A stretch of DNA of 64,000 bases from Clostridiales bacterium (GCA_012513435.1 JAAZCE010000017.1:30631-94630); one strand, 5' to 3'; shown: positions 25,601 to 34,889, counted from the stretch's first letter. Notes: generated by a model from the sequence alone, not told the origin. A program made the numbers and translations.

Positions 25601-25637
25601 AAAAGGAGGCCGTGTTTTCATCAATAAGCCTCCTTTT
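25601..25637. terminator. Bidirectional terminator between feoAB and serA
   Basis: Stem AAAAGGAGGC / GCCTCCTTTT (25601-25610 with 25628-25637) with a 17-base loop. T runs occur on both strands, so it can end feoAB and the convergent serA transcript. Confidence 0.85.
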
Positions 25638-25663
25638 GTAATATAGAGAAAATGGTTTTTCCA

Positions 25664-26791
25664 TTAAAGAACTCTCACCCTGATAACACCTTCACCTATG
25701 ACAGCGGTCGCATCTATATCATCAGAAACCTCGGCTAAAGTATAAGAATAGTCTCCTCTTGTTTTGCTGACAACATCACCGTCAGCGATAGCGGCTACAA
25801 TTTCCAGGGCAGGAGAATCTGCCTTGGCTATAACGGAGATACGAGAGCCCTTTTTAGGTCCGAGAGTACAATTCGGCATATTTACCGAGTTTACGATATT
25901 GCCGTTTTCGAGATAATCCATCAGCTCGTCGGCGGCCATTGAAGCACAGTTATCTTCGGCTTCAGCGGAGGAAGCGCCAAGGTGAGGAAGGGCAATTACG
26001 CCTTCCTTGCCGATAACCGTATCATTAGGGAAATCGGTAACATATTTTTTTACCTTGCCGTCTGCGATAGCATCCAGAAGGTCAGTATCGTTTACCAGTT
26101 TATCTCTTGCGAAGTTGAGGAACACAACGCCGTCCTTCATTTGAGAAAAAGCTTCTTCGTTTATCATGCCCTTAGTTTCGTCCATTACAGGAACGTGGAT
26201 GGATATGTAATCGCAACGAGGATATAAATCTTTGAGAGCATCTACAGTGACAATAGTATTGGATAGAGAGTGTGCAGCCTTAATCGAGAGGAACGGATCG
26301 TATCCGATAACATTCATGCCAAGACCCTCTGCAGCATTTGCTACAAGAACTCCGATAGCACCAAGACCTATGATACCCAAGGTTTTACCTTTGATTTCTG
26401 TTCCCGCGAACTGTCCCTTGCCCTTTTCAACAGCCTTGCCTACTCCTTCAGTACCAATCAGAGTTCCTGCCCACTTGAGACCCTCCGGAATGTTTCTGGC
26501 TGAAAGGAGCATGCCTGACAGACAAAGCTCTTTTACTGCATTGGCATTGGCACCGGGTGAATTAAAGACAACGATTCCCTGCTGAGCACATTTATCCAGT
26601 GGAATGTTATTAACACCTGCACCGGCTCGGCCTATTGCCAGAAGGTTTTTTGAAAAATTCATTTCGTGCATGTCATAACTTCTTAAGATAATGGCGTTTG
26701 CTTCCTGCACATCTTCGACTAAATTGTAATCATCGGTGAGGCGAGTTAAGCCTACCGGAGAAATTTTGTTTAAAGTTCCGATTTTATACAT
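25664..26791 (-). CDS. serA: D-3-phosphoglycerate dehydrogenase
   Basis: 375 aa NAD enzyme that opens the phosphoserine route. The family fold is clear: GRAGAGVNNIPLD near residue 53, the Rossmann motif GIIGLGAIGVLVAN near residue 139, the catalytic Arg in NFARDKLVND near residue 229 and His in LPHLGASS near residue 272. The catalytic Glu usually found in the DVFxxEP motif is an Asp here (TDFPND). The C-terminal tail of about 70 residues is a short ACT-like segment that may bind serine. It is divergent from serC across a 120-base promoter region. Confidence 0.93.
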   Translation of the reverse strand: MYKIGTLNKISPVGLTRLTDDYNLVEDVQEANAIILRSYDMHEMNFSKNLLAIGRAGAGVNNIPLDKCAQQGIVVFNSPGANANAVKELCLSGMLLSARNIPEGLKWAGTLIGTEGVGKAVEKGKGQFAGTEIKGKTLGIIGLGAIGVLVANAAEGLGMNVIGYDPFLSIKAAHSLSNTIVTVDALKDLYPRCDYISIHVPVMDETKGMINEEAFSQMKDGVVFLNFARDKLVNDTDLLDAIADGKVKKYVTDFPNDTVIGKEGVIALPHLGASSAEAEDNCASMAADELMDYLENGNIVNSVNMPNCTLGPKKGSRISVIAKADSPALEIVAAIADGDVVSKTRGDYSYTLAEVSDDIDATAVIGEGVIRVRVL

Positions 26792-26857
26792 TTTACTCTC
26801 CCTCTTGCTTAATAAAATATGCTAGAATATAATTAATATTGAAGCCATTATAACACT

Positions 26858-26886
26858 TTGCCATTGACAGGTAAAGGTGATATAAT
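26858..26886 (+). promoter_or_regulatory. serC-apgM promoter
   Basis: TTGCCA (26858-26863), 17-base spacer, perfect TATAAT (26881-26886). A TTGACA at 26864-26869 inside the spacer is too close to the -10 to serve as a -35. Confidence 0.7.
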
Positions 26887-26912
26887 TAAAGAAATTTATG
26901 GAGGTGATTAAA

Positions 26913-28001
26913 ATGAGCAAAGAAAGGGCATATAATTTTTCGGCAGGTCCATCCATGCTGCCACTGAGTGTAATTGAAGATGCTGCGGCTAATTTAGCAA
27001 ATTATCAAGGATGTGGAGAGTCGGTAATGGAGATGAGCCACAGGTCAGCTGAATTCAAGGCAATTCTTGAAGATGCAGAGAAAAACCTCAGAGATGTTTT
27101 GAACATTCCTGATAATTATAAAGTAATGTTTATTCAGGGCGGAGGAACGCTCCAGTTCGCTATGGTTCCCTTGAATCTGCTGAGAAAATCAGGCAAGGCC
27201 GATTATATAGTAACAGGGTCATGGGCGAAGAAGGCCTCTAAGGAAGCACAGAAATTCGGAGACATCAAGATAGTTGCTACCTCTGAAGAATCTACATTTA
27301 CATACATCCCTGAAGTGAAGAAGGAAGACTTCAGACCTGATGCTGATTACGTTCACATCACCTTAAACAATACTATATACGGAACACACTACCCATATGT
27401 TCCTGATACGGGAGATATTCCTTTGGTGGCAGATATGTCATCCTGCATTCTTTCGGAAGAAATTGATGTCAGCAAATACGGACTTATCTATGCTGGAGTG
27501 CAGAAGAACATAGCACCTTCCGGCATTGCCATAGCAATTATGAGAGAAGATCTTATCGGGTTTGCCAAGGAAAGCGTTCCTACATATCTGGATTACAAGA
27601 TTCACGCAGACAATGGCTCAACATACAATACGCCAAACTGTTTCTCTATCTACATTGCAGGAGAGGTATTCAAGTGGATAAAGAGCATCGGTGGAATCAA
27701 GGAATTGAACAAGATTAACGTAGCAAAAGCTAAGAAGCTATACGATTTCATTGACAGCAGCGATTTCTACAAGTGTCCTGTAAGAAAGGAAGACAGGTCC
27801 ATTATGAACGTGGTGTTCATAACAGGGAACAGCGACCTTGACAAGAAGTTCGTAGCAGAGGCCAAGAAAAACAATATGCACAATCTCAACGGACACCGGT
27901 CAATAGGAGGCATGAGAGCCAGTATCTATAACGCTATGCCTATAGAAGGCGTGGACGCCTTGATTGAGTTCATGAAGAAATTCCGGGAGGAAAATAGATA
28001 A
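26913..28001 (+). CDS. serC: Phosphoserine aminotransferase
   Basis: 362 aa PLP aminotransferase that makes 3-phosphoserine from 3-phosphohydroxypyruvate and glutamate. YNFSAGPSMLP near residue 6, EMSHRSAEF near residue 40, QGGGTLQFAMVP near residue 75 and the PLP lysine in GVQKNIAPSG near residue 194 are SerC hallmarks. The frame can start at ATG 26898, but that codon sits in the ribosome site; GGAGGTGA (26900-26907) directs ATG 26913. Two bases separate it from the next gene. Codons are of the biased, well-expressed type. Confidence 0.96.
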   Translation: MSKERAYNFSAGPSMLPLSVIEDAAANLANYQGCGESVMEMSHRSAEFKAILEDAEKNLRDVLNIPDNYKVMFIQGGGTLQFAMVPLNLLRKSGKADYIVTGSWAKKASKEAQKFGDIKIVATSEESTFTYIPEVKKEDFRPDADYVHITLNNTIYGTHYPYVPDTGDIPLVADMSSCILSEEIDVSKYGLIYAGVQKNIAPSGIAIAIMREDLIGFAKESVPTYLDYKIHADNGSTYNTPNCFSIYIAGEVFKWIKSIGGIKELNKINVAKAKKLYDFIDSSDFYKCPVRKEDRSIMNVVFITGNSDLDKKFVAEAKKNNMHNLNGHRSIGGMRASIYNAMPIEGVDALIEFMKKFREENR

Positions 28002-28003
28002 AT

Positions 28004-29239
28004 ATGAAATATCTAATCTTAGTTCCGGACGGTGCCGGTGATGAAAAAATAGAAGCTCTAGATAACAAAACACCGTTGGAAGTTGCGGATATGAAGAATA
28101 TAAATGAGCTAGCTCATAAAGGCACGGTGGGTATGGTGAAGACCATACCTCCAGGAGTTGCTCCGGGAAGCGATGCGGCCAATCTGTCTGTAATGGGATA
28201 TGACCCTGGGGTGTATCTTACGGGGCGCTCTCCTCTGGAAGCTGCCAGCATAGGCATAGATATGTCAGATACAGACGTAGCCTTTAGAACGAATATCATA
28301 ACCCTTACATCAGACGGCAAGACACCGCCTGCAGGGAATGAAAACTACGAAGACCTTATTATTACGGACCACAGTTCGGCAGACATAACCACCGAAGAAG
28401 CCGATAAGCTGATTCAGGCAGTAAACGAGGCCTTTGAGGATGACAAAATCAAATTCTATACGGGAGTAAGCTATAGACATTGCATGATAGTTCACAATGG
28501 ATCCACCAATTATGATTTGACACCGCCTCACGATGTGTTGACCCAGAGAGTGGGAGACCATCTGCCTAAGGGCGAGGGGGGTCAGTTTATCACAGATATG
28601 ATGAAGAAGAGCTACGAAATATTGAAGGATCATCCTGTAAACAAGGCAAGGATAGCCAAGGGTCTTAATCCGGCCAACACCATTTGGATTTGGGGCCAGG
28701 GCAAGAAACCAAGCCTCTCATCATTCTATGATAAATACGGTATTAAGGGGACTGCCATTTCCGCAGTTGACCTTATAAAGGGAATTGCCCTTTGCGCGGG
28801 ACTTTGCTCTGTTGATGTGGAAGGCGCAACGGGGACCCTTCATACCAACTTTGAAGGTAAGGCACAGGCTGCCATATATGAGTTTAAGGGCGGACAGGAC
28901 TTCGTCTATATGCATCTCGAAGGACCTGATGAATGTTCTCATCAGGGAGATATAGAAGGCAAAATAAAGTGCCTGGAAAGCATAGATAAAAAGGTCCTGA
29001 AGCCTATAGTTGATTACTTCAGAGCATCGGGAGAAGACTTCAGGGTGCTTGTGGTACCTGACCACAGAACACCTCTAGCCATAAGAACGCACTCGGCAAC
29101 CCCTGTCCCGTTTGTAATATACGATAGTATAAGAGAGCAAGCTTACAATGATAACAAGAGATTTAACGAGAAATCCGGCGAAGAAGGGATGTATTTTGAC
29201 AGTGGCTTCCAACTTGCAGATTATTTTTTCCAGAAGTAG
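28004..29239 (+). CDS. Archaeal-type cofactor-independent phosphoglycerate mutase family enzyme
   Basis: 411 aa, alkaline-phosphatase superfamily, of the aPGAM class. Metal sites: Asp in VPDGAGDE at the N-terminus, the phospho-acceptor Ser in APGSDAANLSVMGYDP near residue 53, EGPDECSHQGD near residue 303 and PDHRTPLAIRTHS near residue 347. The family interconverts 2- and 3-phosphoglycerate; some bacterial members were proposed to be homoserine kinases. Here it is tightly coupled to serC, which suggests a role in serine synthesis: supplying 3-phosphoglycerate, or possibly the missing phosphoserine phosphatase step. That last idea is only inference from position. Confidence 0.85.
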   Translation: MKYLILVPDGAGDEKIEALDNKTPLEVADMKNINELAHKGTVGMVKTIPPGVAPGSDAANLSVMGYDPGVYLTGRSPLEAASIGIDMSDTDVAFRTNIITLTSDGKTPPAGNENYEDLIITDHSSADITTEEADKLIQAVNEAFEDDKIKFYTGVSYRHCMIVHNGSTNYDLTPPHDVLTQRVGDHLPKGEGGQFITDMMKKSYEILKDHPVNKARIAKGLNPANTIWIWGQGKKPSLSSFYDKYGIKGTAISAVDLIKGIALCAGLCSVDVEGATGTLHTNFEGKAQAAIYEFKGGQDFVYMHLEGPDECSHQGDIEGKIKCLESIDKKVLKPIVDYFRASGEDFRVLVVPDHRTPLAIRTHSATPVPFVIYDSIREQAYNDNKRFNEKSGEEGMYFDSGFQLADYFFQK

Positions 29240-29264
29240 GAAAAACAGTAGAAGAAAAATAAGA

Positions 29265-30668
29265 ATGACCAGAATATTAGCAGCGATTACAATAGCGGCA
29301 CTGATGCTTACGGGAGCAGTGCCGTCTTTTGCTGAAACCCTAAAAGCCTCCGACGTGAAGGTTAGCCCATCTGCTAAAATAAACTGGGAGGATGGACCTT
29401 CCGTTATCGGAACGTCAGCCATAATAATGGACGCAGGGAGCGGAGATATTCTCTATGAGAAGAATATTCACGACAAGAGAGACCCTGCCAGCATTACCAA
29501 GGTGCTGAACTGTCTGGTGGTCCTTGAGACTATGGACCTGGATGAAGAAGTGACCGTAACCGAGGAGCCTGTTAAAATTGGCTGTAATATAGACCTGAAG
29601 GTAGGGGAAACTATTACCGTTGAAGAGCTGCTCTATGCCATCATGCTTCCTTCAGCAAACGATGCTGCGGAGGTGCTAGCAATAGCCGCAGGAGGCTCAA
29701 TAGATAACTTCTGTGACATGATGAACGAAAGAGCTGCCAGATGCGGTGCCGTTGAAACCAACTTTACTAATCCTAACGGACTGAACACATGGGGGCAGGA
29801 AAACCACAGAACTTCCGCATACGATTTGGCTATGATAACAAAAGAGGCCATGACAAACCCAATGTTTCGCAAGCTGGTATCCACCAAGAGACATACCATA
29901 CCGGCAACTAACATGTCAGAAGCGAGAAAGCTGAGAACCACCAACTACTGTATGATGGAAGGGAAAAAGCTCAAGACTGTTACCATCAACGGTGAAGAAC
30001 GCTCCATAGTTTACAAGGGGTGCAAGGGCATTAAGACAGGTTCTACGGGAACTGCCGGAGAGTGCTACTGCGGATATGCTAAGAGAGGCAATACGGCCTT
30101 GATTGCCATAACCCTCAATGCGACCACTATGGAGGAGAGATTCAGCGATGTAATACAGCTTTGGGATTACGGCTTTTCAAAATACAGTACATACACCGTT
30201 GCTCAGTCAACAACCCCTATTGATGATGTAAAGGTTAAGCGGGGCGACAAGAGCAAGATAGAGGTGGGCATAAAGAATGACATGGATATTACCCTTAACA
30301 AGGGTTACGATAAGGAAAAGATAACAAGTGAGCTGAAGCTGAACGAGGCGGCTCTGGAAGTGCCTGTAAAGAAGGGTCAGGTTCTCGGAACCTTTACGGG
30401 CTATAAAGAAGGTGCGCCTGTGGCTTGCCAGGACGTTTACGCTCTGGAATCCGTAGGGAAGGGCGGGCCTCTCTCCTACATAGGAATAGCTGACGAAGAC
30501 CTGCCGTTTTTCTTCATCGGGCTGATTTCCATAATAATAGTGCTTATCCTCATAAGGATAGTGCTGGTCAAAATGAGAAGGAATAAGAAGATGAGGCGGC
30601 GTGCCCAGAGACAGAGAAGCGTCAGAAGGAGAGAACGGGAAAAGGAGAAGAACCCTTTTGACTTTTGA
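29265..30668 (+). CDS. D-alanyl-D-alanine carboxypeptidase (class A low-molecular-weight PBP)
   Basis: 467 aa secreted enzyme that trims pentapeptide stems of peptidoglycan. A signal peptide (about residues 1-23, ending in PSFA) precedes the catalytic domain with SITK (S-x-x-K) near residue 73, SAND (S-x-N) near residue 129 and GIKTGSTG (KTG) near residue 249, then a C-terminal beta domain and a membrane helix (FFFIGLISIIIVLILIRIVL, near residue 410) with a strongly basic cytoplasmic tail. ATG 29265 has only a weak ribosome site; the frame is open upstream into apgM, so the start is uncertain. The basic tail overlaps the uvrC start. Confidence 0.9.
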   Translation: MTRILAAITIAALMLTGAVPSFAETLKASDVKVSPSAKINWEDGPSVIGTSAIIMDAGSGDILYEKNIHDKRDPASITKVLNCLVVLETMDLDEEVTVTEEPVKIGCNIDLKVGETITVEELLYAIMLPSANDAAEVLAIAAGGSIDNFCDMMNERAARCGAVETNFTNPNGLNTWGQENHRTSAYDLAMITKEAMTNPMFRKLVSTKRHTIPATNMSEARKLRTTNYCMMEGKKLKTVTINGEERSIVYKGCKGIKTGSTGTAGECYCGYAKRGNTALIAITLNATTMEERFSDVIQLWDYGFSKYSTYTVAQSTTPIDDVKVKRGDKSKIEVGIKNDMDITLNKGYDKEKITSELKLNEAALEVPVKKGQVLGTFTGYKEGAPVACQDVYALESVGKGGPLSYIGIADEDLPFFFIGLISIIIVLILIRIVLVKMRRNKKMRRRAQRQRSVRRREREKEKNPFDF

Positions 30669-32529
30669 TATAAAGGAAAATCTAAAAAAACTCCCCGATA
30701 AGCCGGGAGTATATATGCACAAGGACAGGCTGGGCAACATCATATATGTGGGCAAAGCCATATCCCTAAAAAATCGGGTTCGCCAGTACTTTCAGTCTTC
30801 CCGCAACATGCCGTCAAAGGTTAAGAGCATGGTGCAGAACATAGCTGAGTTTGAGTACATCACTGTAGGAAGTGAAATGGAGGCCCTTATTTTAGAGTGC
30901 AACCTAATAAAGAAATACAGGCCCAAGTACAACATTTTGCTTAGAGATGACAAGACCTATCCGTATATAAAGGTCACTAATGAGGAATACCCTCGCGTCA
31001 TCAAGACTAGAATAATAAAAAAGGACGGCGGCAAATATTTCGGACCTTACAGCGATGCGGGGGCGGTCAATAAAATTGTAGACATTATCAACAGTAGCTT
31101 TGCCTTGAAAAGGTGCTCTGCTTCTTCCTTCCCTAAGGGATTTAAGCCATGTCTTAACTTTCATATAAACCAGTGCAGAGGTGTGTGCAGTGGCAATGTT
31201 AGTCGAGATGAGTATGAGGAAGCCGTGGAGGGTGCAACCGAATTTCTTCGGGGCAAAAGTAAGAAAATGGCCGATAAGCTGGAGCAAAGGATGTACGCAG
31301 CCTCCGAGGCTATGGATTTTGAAAGCGCAGCCAGCTACAGGGATTATCTGGAAGCGGCCAAGGCATTGTCGGAAATACAGAGAGTGGTCATTCATCAGGA
31401 CAAGGACGTGGATATGGTTATACCTGTGAAGGGAACCGAAGATGTTTACATGGCTGTTTTTTTCGTTCGTTCCGGTAGGCTGTCGGGTCGCGAGACCTAT
31501 GAGATGGAAGCCTTCAGCCCAGAAGAGGATAAGTGCGAGCTGGTATCGGCATTTATCAATCAGCATTACAGCAGGCTTCCCTATATACCGAGAGAAATAC
31601 TGTTAACCCACCTGCCGGAGGACAGGGAGCTTTTGGAAAGCTATCTTACGGAGCTGGCAGGGCACAGCGTAAAGCTTATAAAGCCTCAGCGGGGCGAGAA
31701 GAAGACTCTTCTCGATATGGCGTCAAAGGACGTTTTGGAAATGGTCAAGACAATAGACGACAGGGCGGCTTTGGCAAGAGAAAGAAGAGATAGCCTGAGT
31801 CACGACATAGATGAGATTTTACAGGAAATGGGAGTATATGGCAGAGGACATGTAGATTACAGAGTGGAGGCTTATGACATTTCCAACACCAACGGCATTG
31901 ATACAGTTGGAGCTATGGTTGTGTTTGAAGGCCTTAAGGCTGATAAGAAAAGCTACAGGAAATTTAAGATAAGGACTACAATAGGCCAGGATGACTACGG
32001 CTCAATGAAGGAAGTGCTGGCCAGACGTTTCAACAGAGCCTTCATGGGCGATGAATCTTTTGAAGTCCTTCCCGATATAATTATGATGGACGGCGGCAAA
32101 GGACATGTGTCGGCAGCTCTCGAAGTAATAGAAGCAACGGGATTTGAAATTCCGGTAGTGGGGATGGTCAAGGACCACAAGCACAGGACTCGCGCTCTTA
32201 TATACAGAAAGCTAGACAGCAGAGATTACGAGGAAATATCTCTCAGAGGAAAACCTATGCTTTTTAAGTATATAGGCAGAATACAGGAGGAGGTTCACCG
32301 CTTTGCAATAGAGTATCACAGGAAGTTGAGAGGCAAGTCCGTGGCAGGCTCTGTCCTTGATGAAATACCTGGGATAGGTCCAGTAAGACGAAAGGCGCTT
32401 CTCGAACACTTCAAAAGCATAGAAGCTGTTAAGGAAGCGAATTTTGAGGAGCTGCAGAAGGTGCAGGGCATGGATGGGAAAGCAGCCAGAAGCGTGGCAG
32501 ACTTTTTTGCAAGCAGACTTCCTCACTGA
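30658..32529 (+). CDS. uvrC: Excinuclease ABC subunit C
   Basis: 623 aa nuclease that makes both incisions in nucleotide excision repair with UvrA and UvrB. N-terminal GIY-YIG domain (PDKPGVYMHKD, IIYVGKAISLKNRVRQYF), a cysteine-bearing region near residue 160, a UVR motif (EAMDFESAASYRDYLE near residue 220), the RNase H-like endonuclease (EAYDISNTNG, MDGGKGHV) and a C-terminal helix-hairpin-helix (IPGIGPVRRKALL). The frame opens far upstream, but TTG 30658 with AGGAG at 30643-30647 gives the family N-terminus; it overlaps the preceding gene by 11 bases. Confidence 0.95.
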   Translation: MTFDIKENLKKLPDKPGVYMHKDRLGNIIYVGKAISLKNRVRQYFQSSRNMPSKVKSMVQNIAEFEYITVGSEMEALILECNLIKKYRPKYNILLRDDKTYPYIKVTNEEYPRVIKTRIIKKDGGKYFGPYSDAGAVNKIVDIINSSFALKRCSASSFPKGFKPCLNFHINQCRGVCSGNVSRDEYEEAVEGATEFLRGKSKKMADKLEQRMYAASEAMDFESAASYRDYLEAAKALSEIQRVVIHQDKDVDMVIPVKGTEDVYMAVFFVRSGRLSGRETYEMEAFSPEEDKCELVSAFINQHYSRLPYIPREILLTHLPEDRELLESYLTELAGHSVKLIKPQRGEKKTLLDMASKDVLEMVKTIDDRAALARERRDSLSHDIDEILQEMGVYGRGHVDYRVEAYDISNTNGIDTVGAMVVFEGLKADKKSYRKFKIRTTIGQDDYGSMKEVLARRFNRAFMGDESFEVLPDIIMMDGGKGHVSAALEVIEATGFEIPVVGMVKDHKHRTRALIYRKLDSRDYEEISLRGKPMLFKYIGRIQEEVHRFAIEYHRKLRGKSVAGSVLDEIPGIGPVRRKALLEHFKSIEAVKEANFEELQKVQGMDGKAARSVADFFASRLPH

Positions 32530-32543
32530 TAAATGAATAAGAC

Positions 32544-32557
32544 TTCTTAGCTAAGAA
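32544..32557. repeat. Perfect 14-base palindrome after uvrC
   Basis: TTCTTAGCTAAGAA lies 15 bases after the uvrC stop and just before the next promoter. It could be an operator; it has no T tract and is too small for a terminator. Confidence 0.5.
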
Positions 32558-32569
32558 ATGAATAACTCC

Positions 32570-32598
32570 TTGCGAATGGGGGAATATAATGGTATATT
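32570..32598 (+). promoter_or_regulatory. Promoter of the DUF1292 gene
   Basis: TTGCGA (32570-32575), 17-base spacer, TATATT (32593-32598), about 40 bases before the ATG. Confidence 0.55.
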
Positions 32599-32641
32599 AA
32601 TGCTAATGAAACGAAATCTATTTTAGTTACGGAGGAATGAA

Positions 32642-32914
32642 ATGGCAGATAAAAAAGAATTGTACGGATACGAAGAAGAAGATATCTTAACTTTGGAATT
32701 CGATGACGGAGCAGAAGAAGAGTGTGGTATCTTAGGCGTATTTGATGCATTTGGAAAGGAATACATAGCTTTGAACCCTCTGGGAACAGAAGATGTGTAT
32801 ATTTACGGCTACAAGGAATACGATGAAGACTATGAGCTTATAGACATCGAAGACGAAGAAGAGTTTAACAAGATAGTTGCTGAATTTGAGAAGATGGCAG
32901 TAGAAGAAGCATAA
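32642..32914 (+). CDS. DUF1292 domain protein (YrzB type)
   Basis: 90 aa, very acidic, single domain. The pattern DILTLEFDDGAEEECGILGVF, then FGKEYIALNP and a C-terminal EDEEEFNKIVAEF matches the small DUF1292/YrzB proteins of Firmicutes, whose function is not known. In many genomes the gene sits near ruvX (yqgF) and alaS, but not here, where it is a single-gene unit with its own promoter and terminator. A GGAGG ribosome site precedes the ATG. Confidence 0.85.
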   Translation: MADKKELYGYEEEDILTLEFDDGAEEECGILGVFDAFGKEYIALNPLGTEDVYIYGYKEYDEDYELIDIEDEEEFNKIVAEFEKMAVEEA

Positions 32915-32943
32915 AAGCCGGCAAAAGGTCAAGCAGAGAGAAT

Positions 32944-32980
32944 AATCCACGAGATGCTAGAAGCCTCTTGTGGATTTTTG
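32944..32980 (+). terminator. Terminator after the DUF1292 gene
   Basis: AATCCAC (32944-32950) pairs with GTGGATT (32970-32976), with an extended imperfect inner stem and a following T-rich stretch. Confidence 0.65.
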
Positions 32981-33078
32981 ATTTTTGGGAGCTTTCAAGG
33001 GCCATACATTTTGTTATAGTATTTTAGTAGGAAATGAGATATAATTAGTGTGTCTAACGTTTAATTTGGAGGATAGAA

Positions 33079-34464
33079 ATGAATAATTACGATATTATCA
33101 TAGTCGGGGCCGGAGCAAGCGGAGTTTTTATGTCCTATGAATTGGCAAAGCTGGGTACCCATGCGAAGGTTCTTGTTATAGATAAAGGCGCACCCCTCGA
33201 AAACAGAGTATGCCCTATTAAGCTAGGCTCAAAGGTCTGTGTAAAATGCAATCCATGCCACATTATGAACGGATACGGTGGTGCGGGAACTCTTTCCGAC
33301 GGAAAGTATAACATAACAACTCAGTTTGGAGGAGACCTTCATGCTTATGTAGGTACAGAGGAAGCTCTGGAGCTTATGGAATACGTAGACCATGTTCTTT
33401 GCAGCATGGGCGGGGCTGATGCCAAACTCTATTCTACGGCAAGCTCGGAGCTGAAGACCGTAGCACTTAGAAACAACCTGCATTTACTGGAGGCTAAGGT
33501 AAGACACCTCGGAACGGACAGAAATATGAAAATACTAGGGGAGATATTTGAGTTTTGCAAGGATAGGATAGAGATGAAATTTTTTACCACCATTGCAGAT
33601 GTGAAGGTGGAGGATGACGGCAGCTTTGTCATACTCACAGATAAAGGGGAAAGATACAGTTGCAAGGATTTAGTCTTGGCAACAGGGCGTTCCGGCTCAA
33701 AGTGGATAGGCAGCATCTGCGACGGTATGGGTATAGAACAGAAGCGCAATAGAGTGGATATCGGCGTGAGAGTAGAGCTTCCTGCTGAAGTCTTCAAGCA
33801 CATAACGGACGATGTATATGAGAGCAAAATAGTATATAAGACTGATAAATACAACGACATGGTGAGAACCTTCTGTATGAACCCTTACGGAGAGGTGGTT
33901 GCAGAGAACACCAACGGTATAGTCACGGTAAACGGACACAGCTACGCAGACCCTGCTCTGAGAACAGAGAACACTAACTTCGCACTTCTTGTTTCCAATA
34001 AGTTCACTGAACCTTTTAAGGACAGCAATGAATATGGGGAATCCATAGCAAAGCTTTCCAATATGCTGGGAGGTGGCGTTCTTCTCCAGAGGTTCGGAGA
34101 TTTGGTCAAGGGAAGAAGAAGCAGTGCCCGCAGAATGGGAAAGTGCTTTACAAGACCTACCCTGCAGGCTACACCGGGAGACCTCAGTTTGGTCATTCCT
34201 AAGAGGCAGCTTGATAACATAATAGAGATGATATATGCATTGGATAAAATCGCACCGGGAACTGCTAATGAAGACACCCTTCTCTACGGAGTTGAGGTCA
34301 AGTTTTATAATTCCAAGGTTCAGGTGGATAAAAACCTTCAGACTAAGGTAAAGGGGCTTTATGCTCTTGGAGACGGCTCAGGTGTAACCCACTCTCTGTC
34401 TCAGGCATCTGCCAGCGGAGTATATGTGGGAAGGATATTAGCCGAAAAATACAGGAGGGAATAG
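33079..34464 (+). CDS. FAD-dependent oxidoreductase (COG2509-like)
   Basis: 461 aa. The N-terminus holds an FAD Rossmann motif (IIIVGAGASGVFMSYEL), followed by a cysteine-containing region with CVKCNPCHIMNGYGGAGTLSDGKYN (first residues near 55), typical of the uncharacterised FAD dehydrogenase family COG2509. Near the C-terminus GLYALGDGSGVTHSLSQASASG provides the second FAD contact. GGAGG precedes the ATG by 6 bases. Four bases separate it from a C_GCAxxG_C_C redox protein, so the pair may work together. Substrate unknown. Confidence 0.8.
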   Translation: MNNYDIIIVGAGASGVFMSYELAKLGTHAKVLVIDKGAPLENRVCPIKLGSKVCVKCNPCHIMNGYGGAGTLSDGKYNITTQFGGDLHAYVGTEEALELMEYVDHVLCSMGGADAKLYSTASSELKTVALRNNLHLLEAKVRHLGTDRNMKILGEIFEFCKDRIEMKFFTTIADVKVEDDGSFVILTDKGERYSCKDLVLATGRSGSKWIGSICDGMGIEQKRNRVDIGVRVELPAEVFKHITDDVYESKIVYKTDKYNDMVRTFCMNPYGEVVAENTNGIVTVNGHSYADPALRTENTNFALLVSNKFTEPFKDSNEYGESIAKLSNMLGGGVLLQRFGDLVKGRRSSARRMGKCFTRPTLQATPGDLSLVIPKRQLDNIIEMIYALDKIAPGTANEDTLLYGVEVKFYNSKVQVDKNLQTKVKGLYALGDGSGVTHSLSQASASGVYVGRILAEKYRRE

Positions 34465-34468
34465 ATCA

Positions 34469-34876
34469 ATGTCAGACGAAGTAAAAAAAGCGATAGAGAA
34501 TCATCATAAGGGATACAACTGTGCTCAGGCCGTAGCCTGTGCATTTTGCAAGAGATTTGGCAAGAATGAACAGGATGTATTCAAGGTAATGGAAGCCTTT
34601 GGGTTTGGTATGGGAGCTATGGAAACATGCGGAGCCGTATCAGGCATGGTGGCAGTGGTAGGCATGTGTCAGTCCGACGGGAATCTGGGAAAGCCAGCTA
34701 CGAAAAAGAACTGCTATAAGGCGGCCAAGCAGCTGATAAATAAGTTTGAAGAAAAGAATAAATCTATAATTTGCAGAGAAATTAAAGGCGTTGAAACAGG
34801 CCGGGTACTGAGGAGTTGTGACGGGTGCATAGAGGATGCTGCACAGCTTATAGAAGATCACTTAAGCCAGTATTAA
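34469..34876 (+). CDS. C_GCAxxG_C_C family redox protein
   Basis: 135 aa. It matches the small family named for its conserved cysteine pattern: NCAQAVACAF near residue 19, ETCGAVSGM near residue 52, then CREIKG and RSCDGCIEDAAQ near the C-terminus. Members often sit next to flavoprotein or redox genes and are thought to bind metal or carry electrons; the role is not established. It follows the FAD oxidoreductase by four bases and precedes the acyl-CoA ligase pair. Confidence 0.85.
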   Translation: MSDEVKKAIENHHKGYNCAQAVACAFCKRFGKNEQDVFKVMEAFGFGMGAMETCGAVSGMVAVVGMCQSDGNLGKPATKKNCYKAAKQLINKFEEKNKSIICREIKGVETGRVLRSCDGCIEDAAQLIEDHLSQY

Positions 34877-34889
34877 GGAGGAACTGTTA

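Noticed and set aside
30904..31566. 220-codon minus-strand frame inside uvrC
   Set aside because: Antisense to the UvrC coding sequence with all its motifs; no independent evidence for a gene.
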